From NCBI RefSeq assembly GCF_005771435.1, contig NZ_VANI01000016.1:124001-188000 (forward strand): a stretch of 64,000 bases of DNA, read 5' to 3'. Positions 8,735-17,869 of this stretch are shown here, piece after piece. Within the stretch, counting starts at the first letter, position 1. Each line of letters opens with the position of its first letter. The notes beneath the pieces are model-generated. The model was not told the origin of the DNA and searched no databases. It saw only the letters and a program-made list of their open reading frames with translations. A program made the position numbers and the translations under genes. This stretch comes from Microbulbifer harenosus (lineage in GTDB: Bacteria; Pseudomonadota; Gammaproteobacteria; Pseudomonadales; Cellvibrionaceae).

Positions 8735-9094
8735 GTGCGCTTAACTCCAGAGGTTCACGAGCGCCGGGGCGTTATTCGCCACCGATACCAGGGATGGGCA
8801 GGGAGGAAACGGGTCTCACCACAGGGCGTGCCCGACCCGGCCCAAATTAAGGGGCGAGAGGATACCAAAAAACAGCCAGAAAGCACGCTGCACCGCGCCT
8901 TCATCCGCCCCTATTACGCCCTGCTCACGGCAATTTGCCGACGTTTCTGAAAAATCCCGCAGAAAAATGACCGGCGCCGATAAAATCGTGCGGCCCGCAG
9001 CGGAAAGATAGTGTGGCGAGACGGTCACGACACCTGTCTGTGACCGTTCAGTAATGAAAACTGTCCCGGGAAAATGGTGGGATAGCGCGAAGGT
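8735..9094. other. intergenic region aroE / purE, no gene recognised
   Basis: About 360 bases between aroE's 3' end and purE's start. It must hold the purE promoter. There is a single CCAGGGATGGG sequence at about 8787-8797, the same string as the second loop of the double-hairpin repeats, but no closing stem or first hairpin can be drawn. No convincing small ORF. Confidence 0.5.
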
Positions 9095-9934
9095 TTATTT
9101 CGCGGTCGCGGCCAGTTTCTTGCGCAGTTCACCGCGCAGCATTTCCAGTACCGGCTCAACCTGCGGGCGCACCCCGCGCCACAGGTAAAACGCCTCCGCC
9201 GCCTGCCCCACCAGCATGCCCAGGCCATCGGCGGTCTGCGCGCCGAGATCGGCCGCCCAGCGCATAAACGGTGTCGGCTCCGCACCGTACACCATGTCGT
9301 AGGCACAGCCGCCCTGCCCTACCACCACCTCGGCAATCTGCGGCCGCTCCCCGGAGAGCCCCGCGGCGCTGGCATTGATGATCAGGTCAAACCCCGCAGG
9401 AATATCCTCGAGCCCGCTCGCCGTCAGGCTGCCGTGCGCGGAGAAATCGTCCGCCAGCTGCTCGGCCTTGGCCGCCGTGCGGTTTGCGATATGCAGCAGC
9501 GCCGGCTGTTCCTTCAGCAGCGGCAGCAGCGTGCCGCGGGTCGCACCGCCGGCTCCCAGCACCAGCAGCTTCTTGCCTTTTATGCTCCAGCCCAGGTGAT
9601 TGCGGATATCCGACACCAGTCCCGGGCCGTCGGTATTGTCCCCGAGCAGCCTGCCATCGCCCTGCAATGCCAGCGTATTCACCGCCCCCGCCGTGCGCGC
9701 GCGTTCGCTCAGGGTGTCGGCATACTCAAATGCATCCAGCTTGAAAGGCGCCGTGATATTCAGCCCTTTGGCCCCCGCCGCAAAGAACGCGTCCACCACG
9801 TCTTTAAAGCCGTCCACCTCTGCGAACAGCTTGCCGTATTCGAGTTGCTGACCTGTCTGCTGCGCAAACGCGGTGTGAATCACCGGCGACAGAGACTGCT
9901 TGATGGGATTGCCGATGACGGCGTATCGATCCAT
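9095..9934 (-). CDS. aroE: shikimate dehydrogenase (NADP)
   Basis: A 279-residue shikimate pathway enzyme that reduces 3-dehydroshikimate with NADPH. Visible are YAVIGNPIKQSLSPVIHTAFA (shikimate binding), KGLNITAPFKLDAFEYAD with the catalytic Lys, DNTDGPGLVSDI, and the NADP site VLGAGGATRGTLLPLL. Two in-frame ATGs (9940, 9934) lie together; I chose MDRYAVIGNP, and the longer frame upstream reads into unlikely protein. Its neighbour hemF is the usual partner in this part of gammaproteobacterial chromosomes. Confidence 0.96.
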   Translation of the reverse strand: MDRYAVIGNPIKQSLSPVIHTAFAQQTGQQLEYGKLFAEVDGFKDVVDAFFAAGAKGLNITAPFKLDAFEYADTLSERARTAGAVNTLALQGDGRLLGDNTDGPGLVSDIRNHLGWSIKGKKLLVLGAGGATRGTLLPLLKEQPALLHIANRTAAKAEQLADDFSAHGSLTASGLEDIPAGFDLIINASAAGLSGERPQIAEVVVGQGGCAYDMVYGAEPTPFMRWAADLGAQTADGLGMLVGQAAEAFYLWRGVRPQVEPVLEMLRGELRKKLAATAK

Positions 9935-9963
9935 GACCATTAAACCTGATTCAATAATTATTC

Positions 9964-10395
9964 TTACTGCTGACGCAGCGCATTCTTCAGCTGCACCGTT
10001 TCGTTCACCCCGATCAGCCCGTCGATTTTCAGCGTATCGGCATGCTCGCACACCATGTAGCGGGTAATTGCGCTGTAAATCTGCTTCGGCTTTTCGCCAC
10101 TGGTATCCAGCAACACCCAGTTGAGGGTTGCAAGACTGGTGTTCTCGTTCAGCTCGATCACATCTGTTACCGCACCGACGATCTGGCTTACGCCGAGTTT
10201 TTGATACAGCCGCAACAGCTTTTTCACACGGCCGATAAAATACTCGCGGCTCAGTTGAGACTTTTTGCCATCGGAAAAATAGTAATGAATGGGGAAACGG
10301 TAGAAGTCCGCGATCTTCTCCGCATCGCGCGCTTCGAACAGGCGGCGGTATTCCAGGAACAGTTTATTGATGTCTTCCAGACGAGCCTTGTGCAT
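9964..10395 (-). CDS. NTF2-like hypothetical protein
   Basis: A 143-residue cytoplasmic protein. The pattern of an N-terminal helix with FLEYRRLFEARDAEKIADFYRFPIHYYF and later beta strands (SLATLNWVLLDTSGEKPKQIYSAITRYMV) suggests the cone-shaped NTF2/SnoaL-like fold seen in many small enzymes and binding proteins. No catalytic residues are evident. It lies 29 bases upstream of aroE on the same strand and is probably cotranscribed. Function unknown. Confidence 0.65.
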   Translation of the reverse strand: MHKARLEDINKLFLEYRRLFEARDAEKIADFYRFPIHYYFSDGKKSQLSREYFIGRVKKLLRLYQKLGVSQIVGAVTDVIELNENTSLATLNWVLLDTSGEKPKQIYSAITRYMVCEHADTLKIDGLIGVNETVQLKNALRQQ

Positions 10396-10443
10396 GGCGA
10401 TTCCCTATTAGAAAAATACCACTGAAATAATCGAGAAGGTGTC

Positions 10444-10556
10444 GATGCCGGGATTCCCTTTGCGAGACCTTCTAAAACAGGGGTGTTTTAGAAGAGTCCC
10501 CAGGGATGGGTTGAGGGGGCGCCTAGCCCGTGTCTCGCAAAGGGAAGCCCGGTAGC
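10444..10556 (+). repeat. GGA-hexaloop double-hairpin element, copy A2
   Basis: Closing stem 10444-10468 / 10532-10556 (25 bp, three non-Watson-Crick positions). The first hairpin (10469-10478 / 10485-10494) has the same stem as copy A1 but the loop is AGGGGT, the only one of twelve loops lacking GGA. The second loop AGGGAT is at 10502-10507, 23 nt from the first. The outer stem sequence is quite different from A1 but still pairs. It lies between hemF and the NTF2-like gene, both on the minus strand, so the AGGGAT strand here is antisense to them. Confidence 0.85.
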
Positions 10557-10584
10557 GGCACCGCCACCAGCGCTATTCAAAATC

Positions 10585-11535
<951 letters not shown>

Positions 11536-11558
11536 TCACCAGGTGGACGGGGCGGGCC

Positions 11559-12146
11559 TCAACCGGCGCGCACAATCCGCCCGCTGGAGGCGTCGCGGAT
11601 CTCGCTGGGCGCAGAGCGGCCACCGGTATTTCCGCCGCCGACAAAATCCAGCTCGTCGCCGAAATAACGCAACACCTGATATTTGTACCTGGCCGGCTGG
11701 CAGCCGGTTGGATTGGCAGAGGTAGATACGATAGGCCCACCGAAGGCGCGCGAAAGTGCCGCAGTGAAGCCGTGGTTGGTGTGGCGCAGGGCAACACTGT
11801 GATGCACACCGCTGACCCAGGCCGGCACCTGGTCAAAATGGGGCACAAGCCAAGTAACCGGGCCCGGCCAGGTGGCGTCGATGCGCGCGCGCTGGTCACC
11901 GGAAAGGTTGTGCAACAGGCCCGAAAAATGATTCACGTCGCCGGACACCAGAATCAGGCCCTTTTCCAACGGGCGATTCTTGAGCCGCAGCAGTCGGGCA
12001 ACCGCATCGGGATTGTGGGGATCACAGGCGAGACCCCACACGGACTCGGTTGGGTGTGCGATCACGCCACCCGCTAACAGGGCGCGCACCGCATTGGCCA
12101 TGGTAAGGCCGGCGCAGTGAAGGATTGAGGGGCTGATTTCTGACAA
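11559..12146 (-). CDS. tsaC: L-threonylcarbamoyladenylate synthase
   Basis: A 195-residue YrdC-type protein that makes threonylcarbamoyl-AMP for the t6A37 tRNA modification. Motifs are ALLAGGVIAHPTESVWGLACDP and LLRLKNRPLEKGLILVSGDVNHF near the N terminus, and SRAFGGPIVSTSANPTGCQPA later. Its length is that of the short bacterial TsaC, without the Sua5 extension. It lies between hemF and dprA, the usual location in gammaproteobacteria; here a sugar dehydrogenase gene intervenes. Confidence 0.95.
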   Translation of the reverse strand: MSEISPSILHCAGLTMANAVRALLAGGVIAHPTESVWGLACDPHNPDAVARLLRLKNRPLEKGLILVSGDVNHFSGLLHNLSGDQRARIDATWPGPVTWLVPHFDQVPAWVSGVHHSVALRHTNHGFTAALSRAFGGPIVSTSANPTGCQPARYKYQVLRYFGDELDFVGGGNTGGRSAPSEIRDASSGRIVRAG

Positions 12147-12317
12147 GGGTCGGGACTCTTTCAGGTCTTGTGATGCGGCGGTTGGCCGGCACCGCGGCTC
12201 TCAGGAAGCGCCGCAATTTATCGGATAGTACCAGCCTAGACAAGGCTGGCGCCTCCCGGGCCCCTTTTTGCGGCGCAACCACCGGAGCGGACGGAGGGGC
12301 CCTGCGTGAGGCGCCAA

Positions 12318-13460
12318 TTATCCCTCGTAAGTTACCCGGTATATGGCACCGGCGTAGTCGTCGGACACCAGCAGCGCGCCATCCGGCATCACCAGCACAT
12401 CCACCGGGCGCCCCCAGACTTCTTCACCCTGCAGCCAGCCATCGATAAACGGCTTGTAGCCGGTGGCCCGGCCATTCTCGTCCAGGGTCACCTGCGTCAC
12501 CCGGTAGCCAATCTTCTGACTGCGGTTCCAGGAACCGTGTTCGGCGATGAAGACCTGGTTTTTATACGCCTCCGGGAACTGGCCGCCGGTGTAGAACTTC
12601 ACGCCCAGCGGCGCCACATGCGGGCCCAGCTTCTGTACCGGCGGCACGTAGTTGCTGCAGTTTTTCCCGTTGCCGAATTCGGGGTCGAGGATGTCGCCGC
12701 CGTGACAGTAGGGGTAACCGAAATGCTTGCCCGCCACCGGCGCGGTGTTCAGTTCACAGGGCGGAATATCGTCGCCGAGCATGTCGCGGCCGTTGTCGGT
12801 GAACCACAGGTGTTTGGTAACCGGGTGCCAGGTGAAACCGACGGTGTTGCGCACGCCTTCGGCCCAGGTTTCGGTGGCGGTCACCTTATCGCCGTCGATT
12901 TTCAGGCGCTGGATGTTGGCGTAATCCTTCTCGTCGCAGATGTTGCACGGCGCGCCGATGGGCACGTAGAGCCAACCGTCGGGACCGAAGGCGATGTACT
13001 TCCAGCCGTGGTGTTTGTCCGGGAACTGGCTGGTGATGGTGACCGGCGCCGGCGGGTTGTCGAGGCGGGACTCGATATCATCGAAGCGCAGGATGCTGGT
13101 GACGGCGCTGACATACAGGTCGCCGTCTTTGAAAGCGACGCCGGTGGGGCGCGTCAGTCCCTCGGCAATGACCTTCACCTCATCCGCCCGCTGGTCACCG
13201 TCGCTGTCGACAACCGCGTACACCTTGCCCTCCCCCATGGAGCCCACGAACAGGGTGCCCTTGTCGCCGCGCACCATGTGGCGGGCGTTGGGGATGTCTT
13301 TGGCGTAGACCTCGATCTTGAAGCCTTGCGGCAGGTTCAGTTTGTCGAGGTAAATATCGCCTTTTTTGGCGCTCGCACTGGCGGCAAAGGTCAACGCCAG
13401 CGCGCTGGTGATGACGGCGGCCTGGCGCCGGAGTGAATTGAGGTATTTGAACGGCCACAT
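12318..13460 (-). CDS. secreted PQQ-dependent sugar dehydrogenase-like protein
   Basis: A 380-residue exported beta-propeller. A signal peptide (RRQAAVITSALALTFAASASA) precedes a glucose/sorbosone dehydrogenase (GSDH) domain: LNLPQGFKIEVYAKDIPNARHMVRGDKGTLFVGSM, then DEVKVIAEGLTRPTGVAFKDGDLYV, YVPIGAPCNICDEKDYANI, and the late WGRPVDVLVMPDGALLVSDDYAGAIYRV. Such proteins oxidise sugars in the periplasm using PQQ and Ca2+; some relatives are of unknown substrate. The CNIC pair is a possible heme-like or disulphide feature but lacks CxxCH. It is inserted between tsaC and dprA, not the commonest order. Confidence 0.85.
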   Translation of the reverse strand: MWPFKYLNSLRRQAAVITSALALTFAASASAKKGDIYLDKLNLPQGFKIEVYAKDIPNARHMVRGDKGTLFVGSMGEGKVYAVVDSDGDQRADEVKVIAEGLTRPTGVAFKDGDLYVSAVTSILRFDDIESRLDNPPAPVTITSQFPDKHHGWKYIAFGPDGWLYVPIGAPCNICDEKDYANIQRLKIDGDKVTATETWAEGVRNTVGFTWHPVTKHLWFTDNGRDMLGDDIPPCELNTAPVAGKHFGYPYCHGGDILDPEFGNGKNCSNYVPPVQKLGPHVAPLGVKFYTGGQFPEAYKNQVFIAEHGSWNRSQKIGYRVTQVTLDENGRATGYKPFIDGWLQGEEVWGRPVDVLVMPDGALLVSDDYAGAIYRVTYEG

Positions 13461-13545
13461 GGATGGACACTCCCTGAAAATGACAGATGTGACCCTAGCG
13501 GCTTTTCACCCATCCGGCCAGCGCCCTCAGTCTGGAAAAGCGCAT

Positions 13546-14691
13546 TCAGCCTGGCAGCGCGCGCACGCCACTGCCGGTGAGCTGGTAACCGCCGGGCAGC
13601 GATTCCACCAGACCTTCCAGCTCCAGGTGCAGCAGGCTCGCCATCAGCTCGCCGGTCTCACATCCGGTATCCCGCGCCAGCTGCTCGATGCTGCGCGGAT
13701 CGCCGCCGAGGGCGCTCACGATCCGGCGCTGTTCGGCGGTGAGCTGGGAAACTTCTGACCTGTCGTCATCGAACAGTCCCGGTTGGCTCGCCATGCCGGA
13801 CAGCAAGCCGCCCAGCTGCTCGGCGATATCGCGGCTGGTTTCCACCAGGTGCGCACCGTGCTTGATCATGTGGTGACAGCCCCGCGCCATCGGGTTGTGA
13901 ATCGACCCCGGAATGGCAAATACCTCTCGGTTCTGCTCCAGCGCCAGGCGCGCGGTGATCAGCGAACCGGAGCGCACCGCGGCTTCCACCAGCAGAGTGC
14001 CCAGGCTCAGCCCGGAGATGACGCGGTTGCGCCGGGGGAAGTTGCCCGCCTCCGGCGCGCTGCCGAGCGGCATTTCGCTGACGATGGCACCGTCAGCAGC
14101 GAGAATCTGCTCGGCCAGTACCGCGTTGCGCACCGGATAGATGCGGTCGACGCCAGTACCCAGCACCGCGATGGTCTTGCCGCCGCCCTTCAGCGCGCCG
14201 CTGTGGGCCGCCGCGTCCACGCCCAGCGCGAGTCCAGAGGTGATCGCGAATCCGGAGGCGGCGAGGTCGGCAGAAAGGTCCCGCGCATTGTCGAGCCCGG
14301 CGCGGCTGGCGCGGCGCGCGCCAACCACCGCCACTTGCGGCAGCGACAGGGTGTGCGGATTGCCGCGCACATACAGTACCGGCGGCGGGCGGTGGATTTC
14401 TTTCAGCAGCGCCGGGTAGATGTCATCGTCGCGATGCAACAGGTAAACGCACAGCTCGGCGCAGCGCGCGCGCTCGGCCAGCGCCCATTGCCCCAGCTCG
14501 CTCTCGGGCCCGCGGCGCTGGAATTCCGCCAGCTGCGCATGGGCGCGCTCCGGCAGTTTGCGATTCAGGTTTTGCGGGGGTTGCTGCAAGACGGCGGCGG
14601 CGGAGCCGAAGCGCTCTACCAGTTGCCAGTAGAGACCTGGGCCTATGCCCTCGAGCCTTAAAAGGGAGAGTGTAGCGGTCAACGCATCCAT
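13546..14691 (-). CDS. dprA: DNA-processing protein DprA/Smf
   Basis: A 381-residue protein that loads RecA onto incoming single-stranded DNA in natural transformation. The Rossmann-like core is clear: VAVVGARRASRAGLDNARDLSADLAASGFAITSGLALGVDAAAH, then VLGTGVDRIYPVRNAVLAEQIL, PRRNRVISGLSLGTLLVEAAVRSGSL and EVFAIPGSIHNPMARGCHHMIKHGA. A C-terminal winged helix (STEQ-like region, about 310-375) follows. The ATG at 14691 is chosen because GGAGGT lies eight bases before it. The gene is usually beside a LysM protein and def, as here. Confidence 0.95.
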   Translation of the reverse strand: MDALTATLSLLRLEGIGPGLYWQLVERFGSAAAVLQQPPQNLNRKLPERAHAQLAEFQRRGPESELGQWALAERARCAELCVYLLHRDDDIYPALLKEIHRPPPVLYVRGNPHTLSLPQVAVVGARRASRAGLDNARDLSADLAASGFAITSGLALGVDAAAHSGALKGGGKTIAVLGTGVDRIYPVRNAVLAEQILAADGAIVSEMPLGSAPEAGNFPRRNRVISGLSLGTLLVEAAVRSGSLITARLALEQNREVFAIPGSIHNPMARGCHHMIKHGAHLVETSRDIAEQLGGLLSGMASQPGLFDDDRSEVSQLTAEQRRIVSALGGDPRSIEQLARDTGCETGELMASLLHLELEGLVESLPGGYQLTGSGVRALPG

Positions 14692-14849
14692 GCGCGGGTA
14701 CCTCCAAAAATTGTCTTTTTGCACGAGCGCGGCGTCGGCTCCGTGCTCAAATCCTCACGTACTACGTGTACGCTCCGGTTTTGCGCGCGGTGCCTCCTTG
14801 CTCTCGCACAAAAATCCAAATTTTTTGAGGCACCCTTCTTCTCTATCGG
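14692..14849. repeat. palindromic intergenic repeat between LysM gene and dprA
   Basis: This spacer holds a short perfect palindrome, CACGTACTACGTG (about 14756-14768), inside imperfect inverted flanks: the stretch TTTTTGCACGAGC near 14716-14728 is echoed inverted by GCTCTCGCACAAAAA near 14801-14815. It resembles a palindromic intergenic repeat rather than a simple promoter. Role unknown. Confidence 0.4.
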
Positions 14850-15917
14850 TTACGGATTACGGACTAAGTCCATTACGGCCAGCGGCTTGTCGGCTTCGAG
14901 TACCAGGCCGAGGCTCATTTTCTCAAAGCTGCGGAACACCATGAGCACGCCGGCGCGCTCGTCCGGCAGTTTCACATTCTGGCGGGCTATCTGGTCGCGC
15001 ACGGTGGCGCCGCGCTTGTAAATGGCGAGTACGTGACCCGGTTCTATCCCTTCGCGCAGGCCGCGGTTGATGGCGACCACGTCGTATTTGGCCACCTGGG
15101 TCACCCCTTCTTCGACACCAAGGATTACGCCGTCCACCGGTACTTCGGGGGCAGCGGGCTGGAACAGGGCGTCAATGGCGCGCTCTTCTGTCGGCAGCAG
15201 GCGGTCCTGCAGACGGATGTCGCGACTGGTGCGGGTGACGTCCAGGGTGGCAACCGCGAATTCGGTGTTGGCGTTGTCCGCATCCAGCTGGCGCAGGTCT
15301 ACGGAACCCACATCCAGTGCCTGCTGGCCCAGCTCCTCGCCGGTGTAGGGGTCGGCGTAAACCGGGCCAGGGCGGTAGATGCCGTAGGACGGCAGCGGCT
15401 CGCGGAAATCGCCGCGCGCGTAGATTTTCTCGCCGGCGCCCATCAGGATGCGCTGATCCTGGCCGGAGATCACGTAGGGCACCCCTCTGAAGGCGCCCGG
15501 GCCGACTATGCGGGTGCGGGACAGGAAGGCATTGATGGCGTCCAGCGGGATGGCGGGGATGGCGGAGTCGATGGGTTCGCGACGCACGGCCGGGCCGAGG
15601 CGGTTGTTGCTGGCCGGGCTAAGCTTGTAGGCGGTGGGGCCGCGCTCGAGTTCAAGGCGCGGCTGGCCGTTCACATAGACGAGATTGAGGCGGTCACCGG
15701 GATAGATCAGGTGGGGGTTCTCAACCTGCGGGTTGACCTGCCAAATTTCCGGCCAGTACCAGGGCTGGGAGAGGAAGCGCCCGGAGATATCCCAGAGGGT
15801 GTCGCCCTTCTGCACCACGTAGGTGTCCGGGTGGTCAGGCTTCAGGCGTACATCTTGCGCCTGCAGGCCGAAGGCCACCAACAGAGTGGCGGCGGCGGCC
15901 AGAATTATTTTTTTCAT
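14850..15917 (-). CDS. LysM-domain exported protein
   Basis: A 355-residue exported protein with signal peptide (KKIILAAAATLLVAFGLQAQ) and an N-terminal LysM peptidoglycan-binding domain (TYVVQKGDTLWDISGRFLSQPWYWPEIWQVNPQVENPHLIYPGDRLNLV, about 32-80). The remaining 270 residues match the uncharacterised family that sits between def and dprA in most gammaproteobacteria; they look like beta-rich wall-associated domains. It diverges from def across 280 bases. Presumably a periplasmic cell-wall protein. Confidence 0.9.
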   Translation of the reverse strand: MKKIILAAAATLLVAFGLQAQDVRLKPDHPDTYVVQKGDTLWDISGRFLSQPWYWPEIWQVNPQVENPHLIYPGDRLNLVYVNGQPRLELERGPTAYKLSPASNNRLGPAVRREPIDSAIPAIPLDAINAFLSRTRIVGPGAFRGVPYVISGQDQRILMGAGEKIYARGDFREPLPSYGIYRPGPVYADPYTGEELGQQALDVGSVDLRQLDADNANTEFAVATLDVTRTSRDIRLQDRLLPTEERAIDALFQPAAPEVPVDGVILGVEEGVTQVAKYDVVAINRGLREGIEPGHVLAIYKRGATVRDQIARQNVKLPDERAGVLMVFRSFEKMSLGLVLEADKPLAVMDLVRNP

Positions 15918-15977
15918 GGAAGCATTCCTATGCTTTTTTGTCGCTAACGCTGTCGGCCTAATGGTTTGCTGCGGGGC

Positions 15978-16013
15978 TATATCGCTATCGCTGGGAGTTT
16001 ATATCGCTATAAT
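15978..16013 (+). promoter_or_regulatory. def: possible promoter with TATAAT, direct repeat TATATCGCTAT
   Basis: TATATCGCTAT occurs twice, 22 bases apart, in the LysM/def divergent region, and the second copy runs into a TATAAT at 16008-16013. The start codon of def is 185 bases away. No good -35 hexamer at the expected spacing, so only tentative. Confidence 0.35.
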
Positions 16014-16197
16014 CTCTCAGCGCTGGACCGGTAGCGGCGGATGCCGCCCGCAAAAGGGGATATTCGACGCCCGCTGGCTTTGTGGCCAGAATGCGGCAGC
16101 GGCCCTTTTATCAGCAAAATAGTTCAGCAAATTTCAAGCGCGATCATTATGTTATCAGCGCAAGTTCCACTAAGACTAGAAGTTTGTCACAGGTGTT

Positions 16198-16704
16198 ATG
16201 GCCAAACTGGAAATCCTCGAATTCCCCGATCCCCGTCTGCGCAAGGTGGCCGAATCCGTCGCCGAGGTGACAGATGCGCACCGTGCGCTGATTGAGGATA
16301 TGTTCGAAACGATGTATGAAGCGCCCGGAATTGGGCTGGCGGCGACGCAGGTCAATGTGCATGAGCGCATTGTGGTGATCGATGTGTCGGAAGATAAGAG
16401 CGAGCCGCTGGTGCTGATCAATCCGGAGATTGAGGTGTTGGATCCGGAGATCCACAAGTACGATGAGGGTTGCCTGTCGGTACCAGGTTTCTACGAGACG
16501 GTGCAGCGCCCGCGCAAGATCCGCCTGAAGGCGCTGGATCGCAATGGCGAGGCCTATGCGCTGGAGGCCGAGGGGCTGCTGGCGGTATGCATCCAGCACG
16601 AGATCGACCATCTCGACGGCAAGCTGTTTGTGGATTACATCTCTCCACTGAAGCGCAATCGCATTCGCTCCAAATTGGAGAAGGCCCACCGCCAAGGGGC
16701 TTGA
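16198..16704 (+). CDS. def: peptide deformylase
   Basis: A 168-residue iron/zinc enzyme that removes the formyl group from nascent proteins. All three motifs are present: motif 1 GIGLAATQV, motif 2 EGCLSVPG (metal Cys), motif 3 [15 protein letters not shown] (HExxH). Length matches E. coli Def (169). It begins the def-fmt-rsmB-trkA-trkH series; a repeat element lies between it and fmt. Confidence 0.97.
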   Translation: MAKLEILEFPDPRLRKVAESVAEVTDAHRALIEDMFETMYEAPGIGLAATQVNVHERIVVIDVSEDKSEPLVLINPEIEVLDPEIHKYDEGCLSVPGFYETVQRPRKIRLKALDRNGEAYALEAEGLLAVCIQHEIDHLDGKLFVDYISPLKRNRIRSKLEKAHRQGA

Positions 16705-16729
16705 GCATTTCTAAAGCAGGTGCTTTTGC

Positions 16730-16841
16730 GGCCAAGCACTGGGTACCTGTTTTCAGAACCGCTGTGAATACGTCCCTGTACGCTGCGTCGGCAACATCCC
16801 TGTTGCCGACGCTTCTGAAAACAGGTACCCAGCACTTGGCC
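16730..16841 (-). repeat. GGA-hexaloop double-hairpin element, copy B1
   Basis: Closing stem 16730-16756 / 16815-16841 (27 bp, two imperfect pairs which are G-U on the minus strand). First hairpin (read on the minus strand) 16785-16795 / 16802-16812, 11 bp, loop AGGGAT at 16801-16796. Second hairpin GTAC/GTAT with loop AGGGAC at 16777-16772, 24 nt away. The loop-bearing strand is antisense to def and fmt. Confidence 0.87.
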
Positions 16842-16900
16842 TTCACTTCTACCCACTGGACTCCGTTGCCAGACCGCTTTCCTGATATCGAAAATTATCC

Positions 16901-17869
16901 ATGAGCCTGAATATCATCTTTGCCGGCACACCCGACTTTGCCGCCGTTCACCTGCAAACCCTGCTCGACAGTGAGCACAATGTCATCGCCGTTTACAGCC
17001 AGCCCGATCGCCCCGCCGGGCGCGGCAAGAAGCTGCTGGCGAGTCCGGTGAAACAGTTAGCGCTCGAACACAACATTCCGGTGTACCAGCCACTGTCCCT
17101 GCGCAATGAAAAGGCGCAACAGGAGCTGGCAGCGCTGAATGCGGATGTGATGGTGGTGGTGGCCTATGGGCTGATTCTGCCGCAGGCGGTGCTGGATACG
17201 CCGCGGCTCGGCTGTGTGAATGTGCACGCGTCGCTGCTGCCGCGCTGGCGAGGGGCGGCGCCGATTCAGCGGGCGGTGGAGGCCGGGGACGCGGAGAGCG
17301 GTGTGGCGATCATGCAGATGGAGGCGGGGCTGGATACTGGGCCGGTGCTGGTGGAGGTGCGGACGCCGATCGCGGCAAACGAGACCGGCGGCAGTCTGCA
17401 CGACAAGCTGGCGGGTCTCGGTGGGCCGGCGCTGTTGGCCGCACTTCATCAGTTGGAATCCGGCACGGCGCAACCGCAGGTGCAGGACGACGCGCTCGCC
17501 AATTACGCGGGCAAGATTTCCAAGGAAGAAGCGCGCATTGACTGGGCGCGCCCGGCCGCGGAGCTCGCGCGCCTGATCCGCGCGTTCAATCCGTTCCCGG
17601 TGTGCTGGACCGAGTTTGCCGACAGTAAGGGCAACGTCGAGCGCCTGCGTATTTACAGTGCCCGGCTGGAACAGGGCTGCCACAACGATGTGCCGGGCAC
17701 GATTCTGTCGGCGGACGACGAGGGCATTCTGGTGGCCTGTGGGCGCGAGGCGTTGCGCCTGACTCAACTACAATTGCCGGGCAAGAAGGCGCTGCCGGTG
17801 GCGGAAATATTGAAGGGCTACCGCGACCTGTTCGCAAAGGGTATCAGACTGGGTACCGGCCATGAATGA
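16901..17869 (+). CDS. fmt: methionyl-tRNA formyltransferase
   Basis: A 322-residue enzyme that formylates initiator Met-tRNA. Catalytic region: [44 protein letters not shown], with the HxSLLP motif and Asp. The N-terminal [18 protein letters not shown] is typical, and the C-terminal OB-like domain begins near residue 210. It overlaps rsmB by eight bases, so the two are translationally coupled. Confidence 0.97.
   Translation: MSLNIIFAGTPDFAAVHLQTLLDSEHNVIAVYSQPDRPAGRGKKLLASPVKQLALEHNIPVYQPLSLRNEKAQQELAALNADVMVVVAYGLILPQAVLDTPRLGCVNVHASLLPRWRGAAPIQRAVEAGDAESGVAIMQMEAGLDTGPVLVEVRTPIAANETGGSLHDKLAGLGGPALLAALHQLESGTAQPQVQDDALANYAGKISKEEARIDWARPAAELARLIRAFNPFPVCWTEFADSKGNVERLRIYSARLEQGCHNDVPGTILSADDEGILVACGREALRLTQLQLPGKKALPVAEILKGYRDLFAKGIRLGTGHE

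Noticed and set aside
8787..8797. CCAGGGATGGG in the aroE/purE gap as a further double-hairpin element
   Set aside because: Only one loop-like string is present; neither the closing stem nor the first hairpin can be drawn.
16730..16841. Double-hairpin repeats as Rho-independent terminators
   Set aside because: Long stems but no T-run follows on either strand in any copy, and they sit between genes likely to be cotranscribed.
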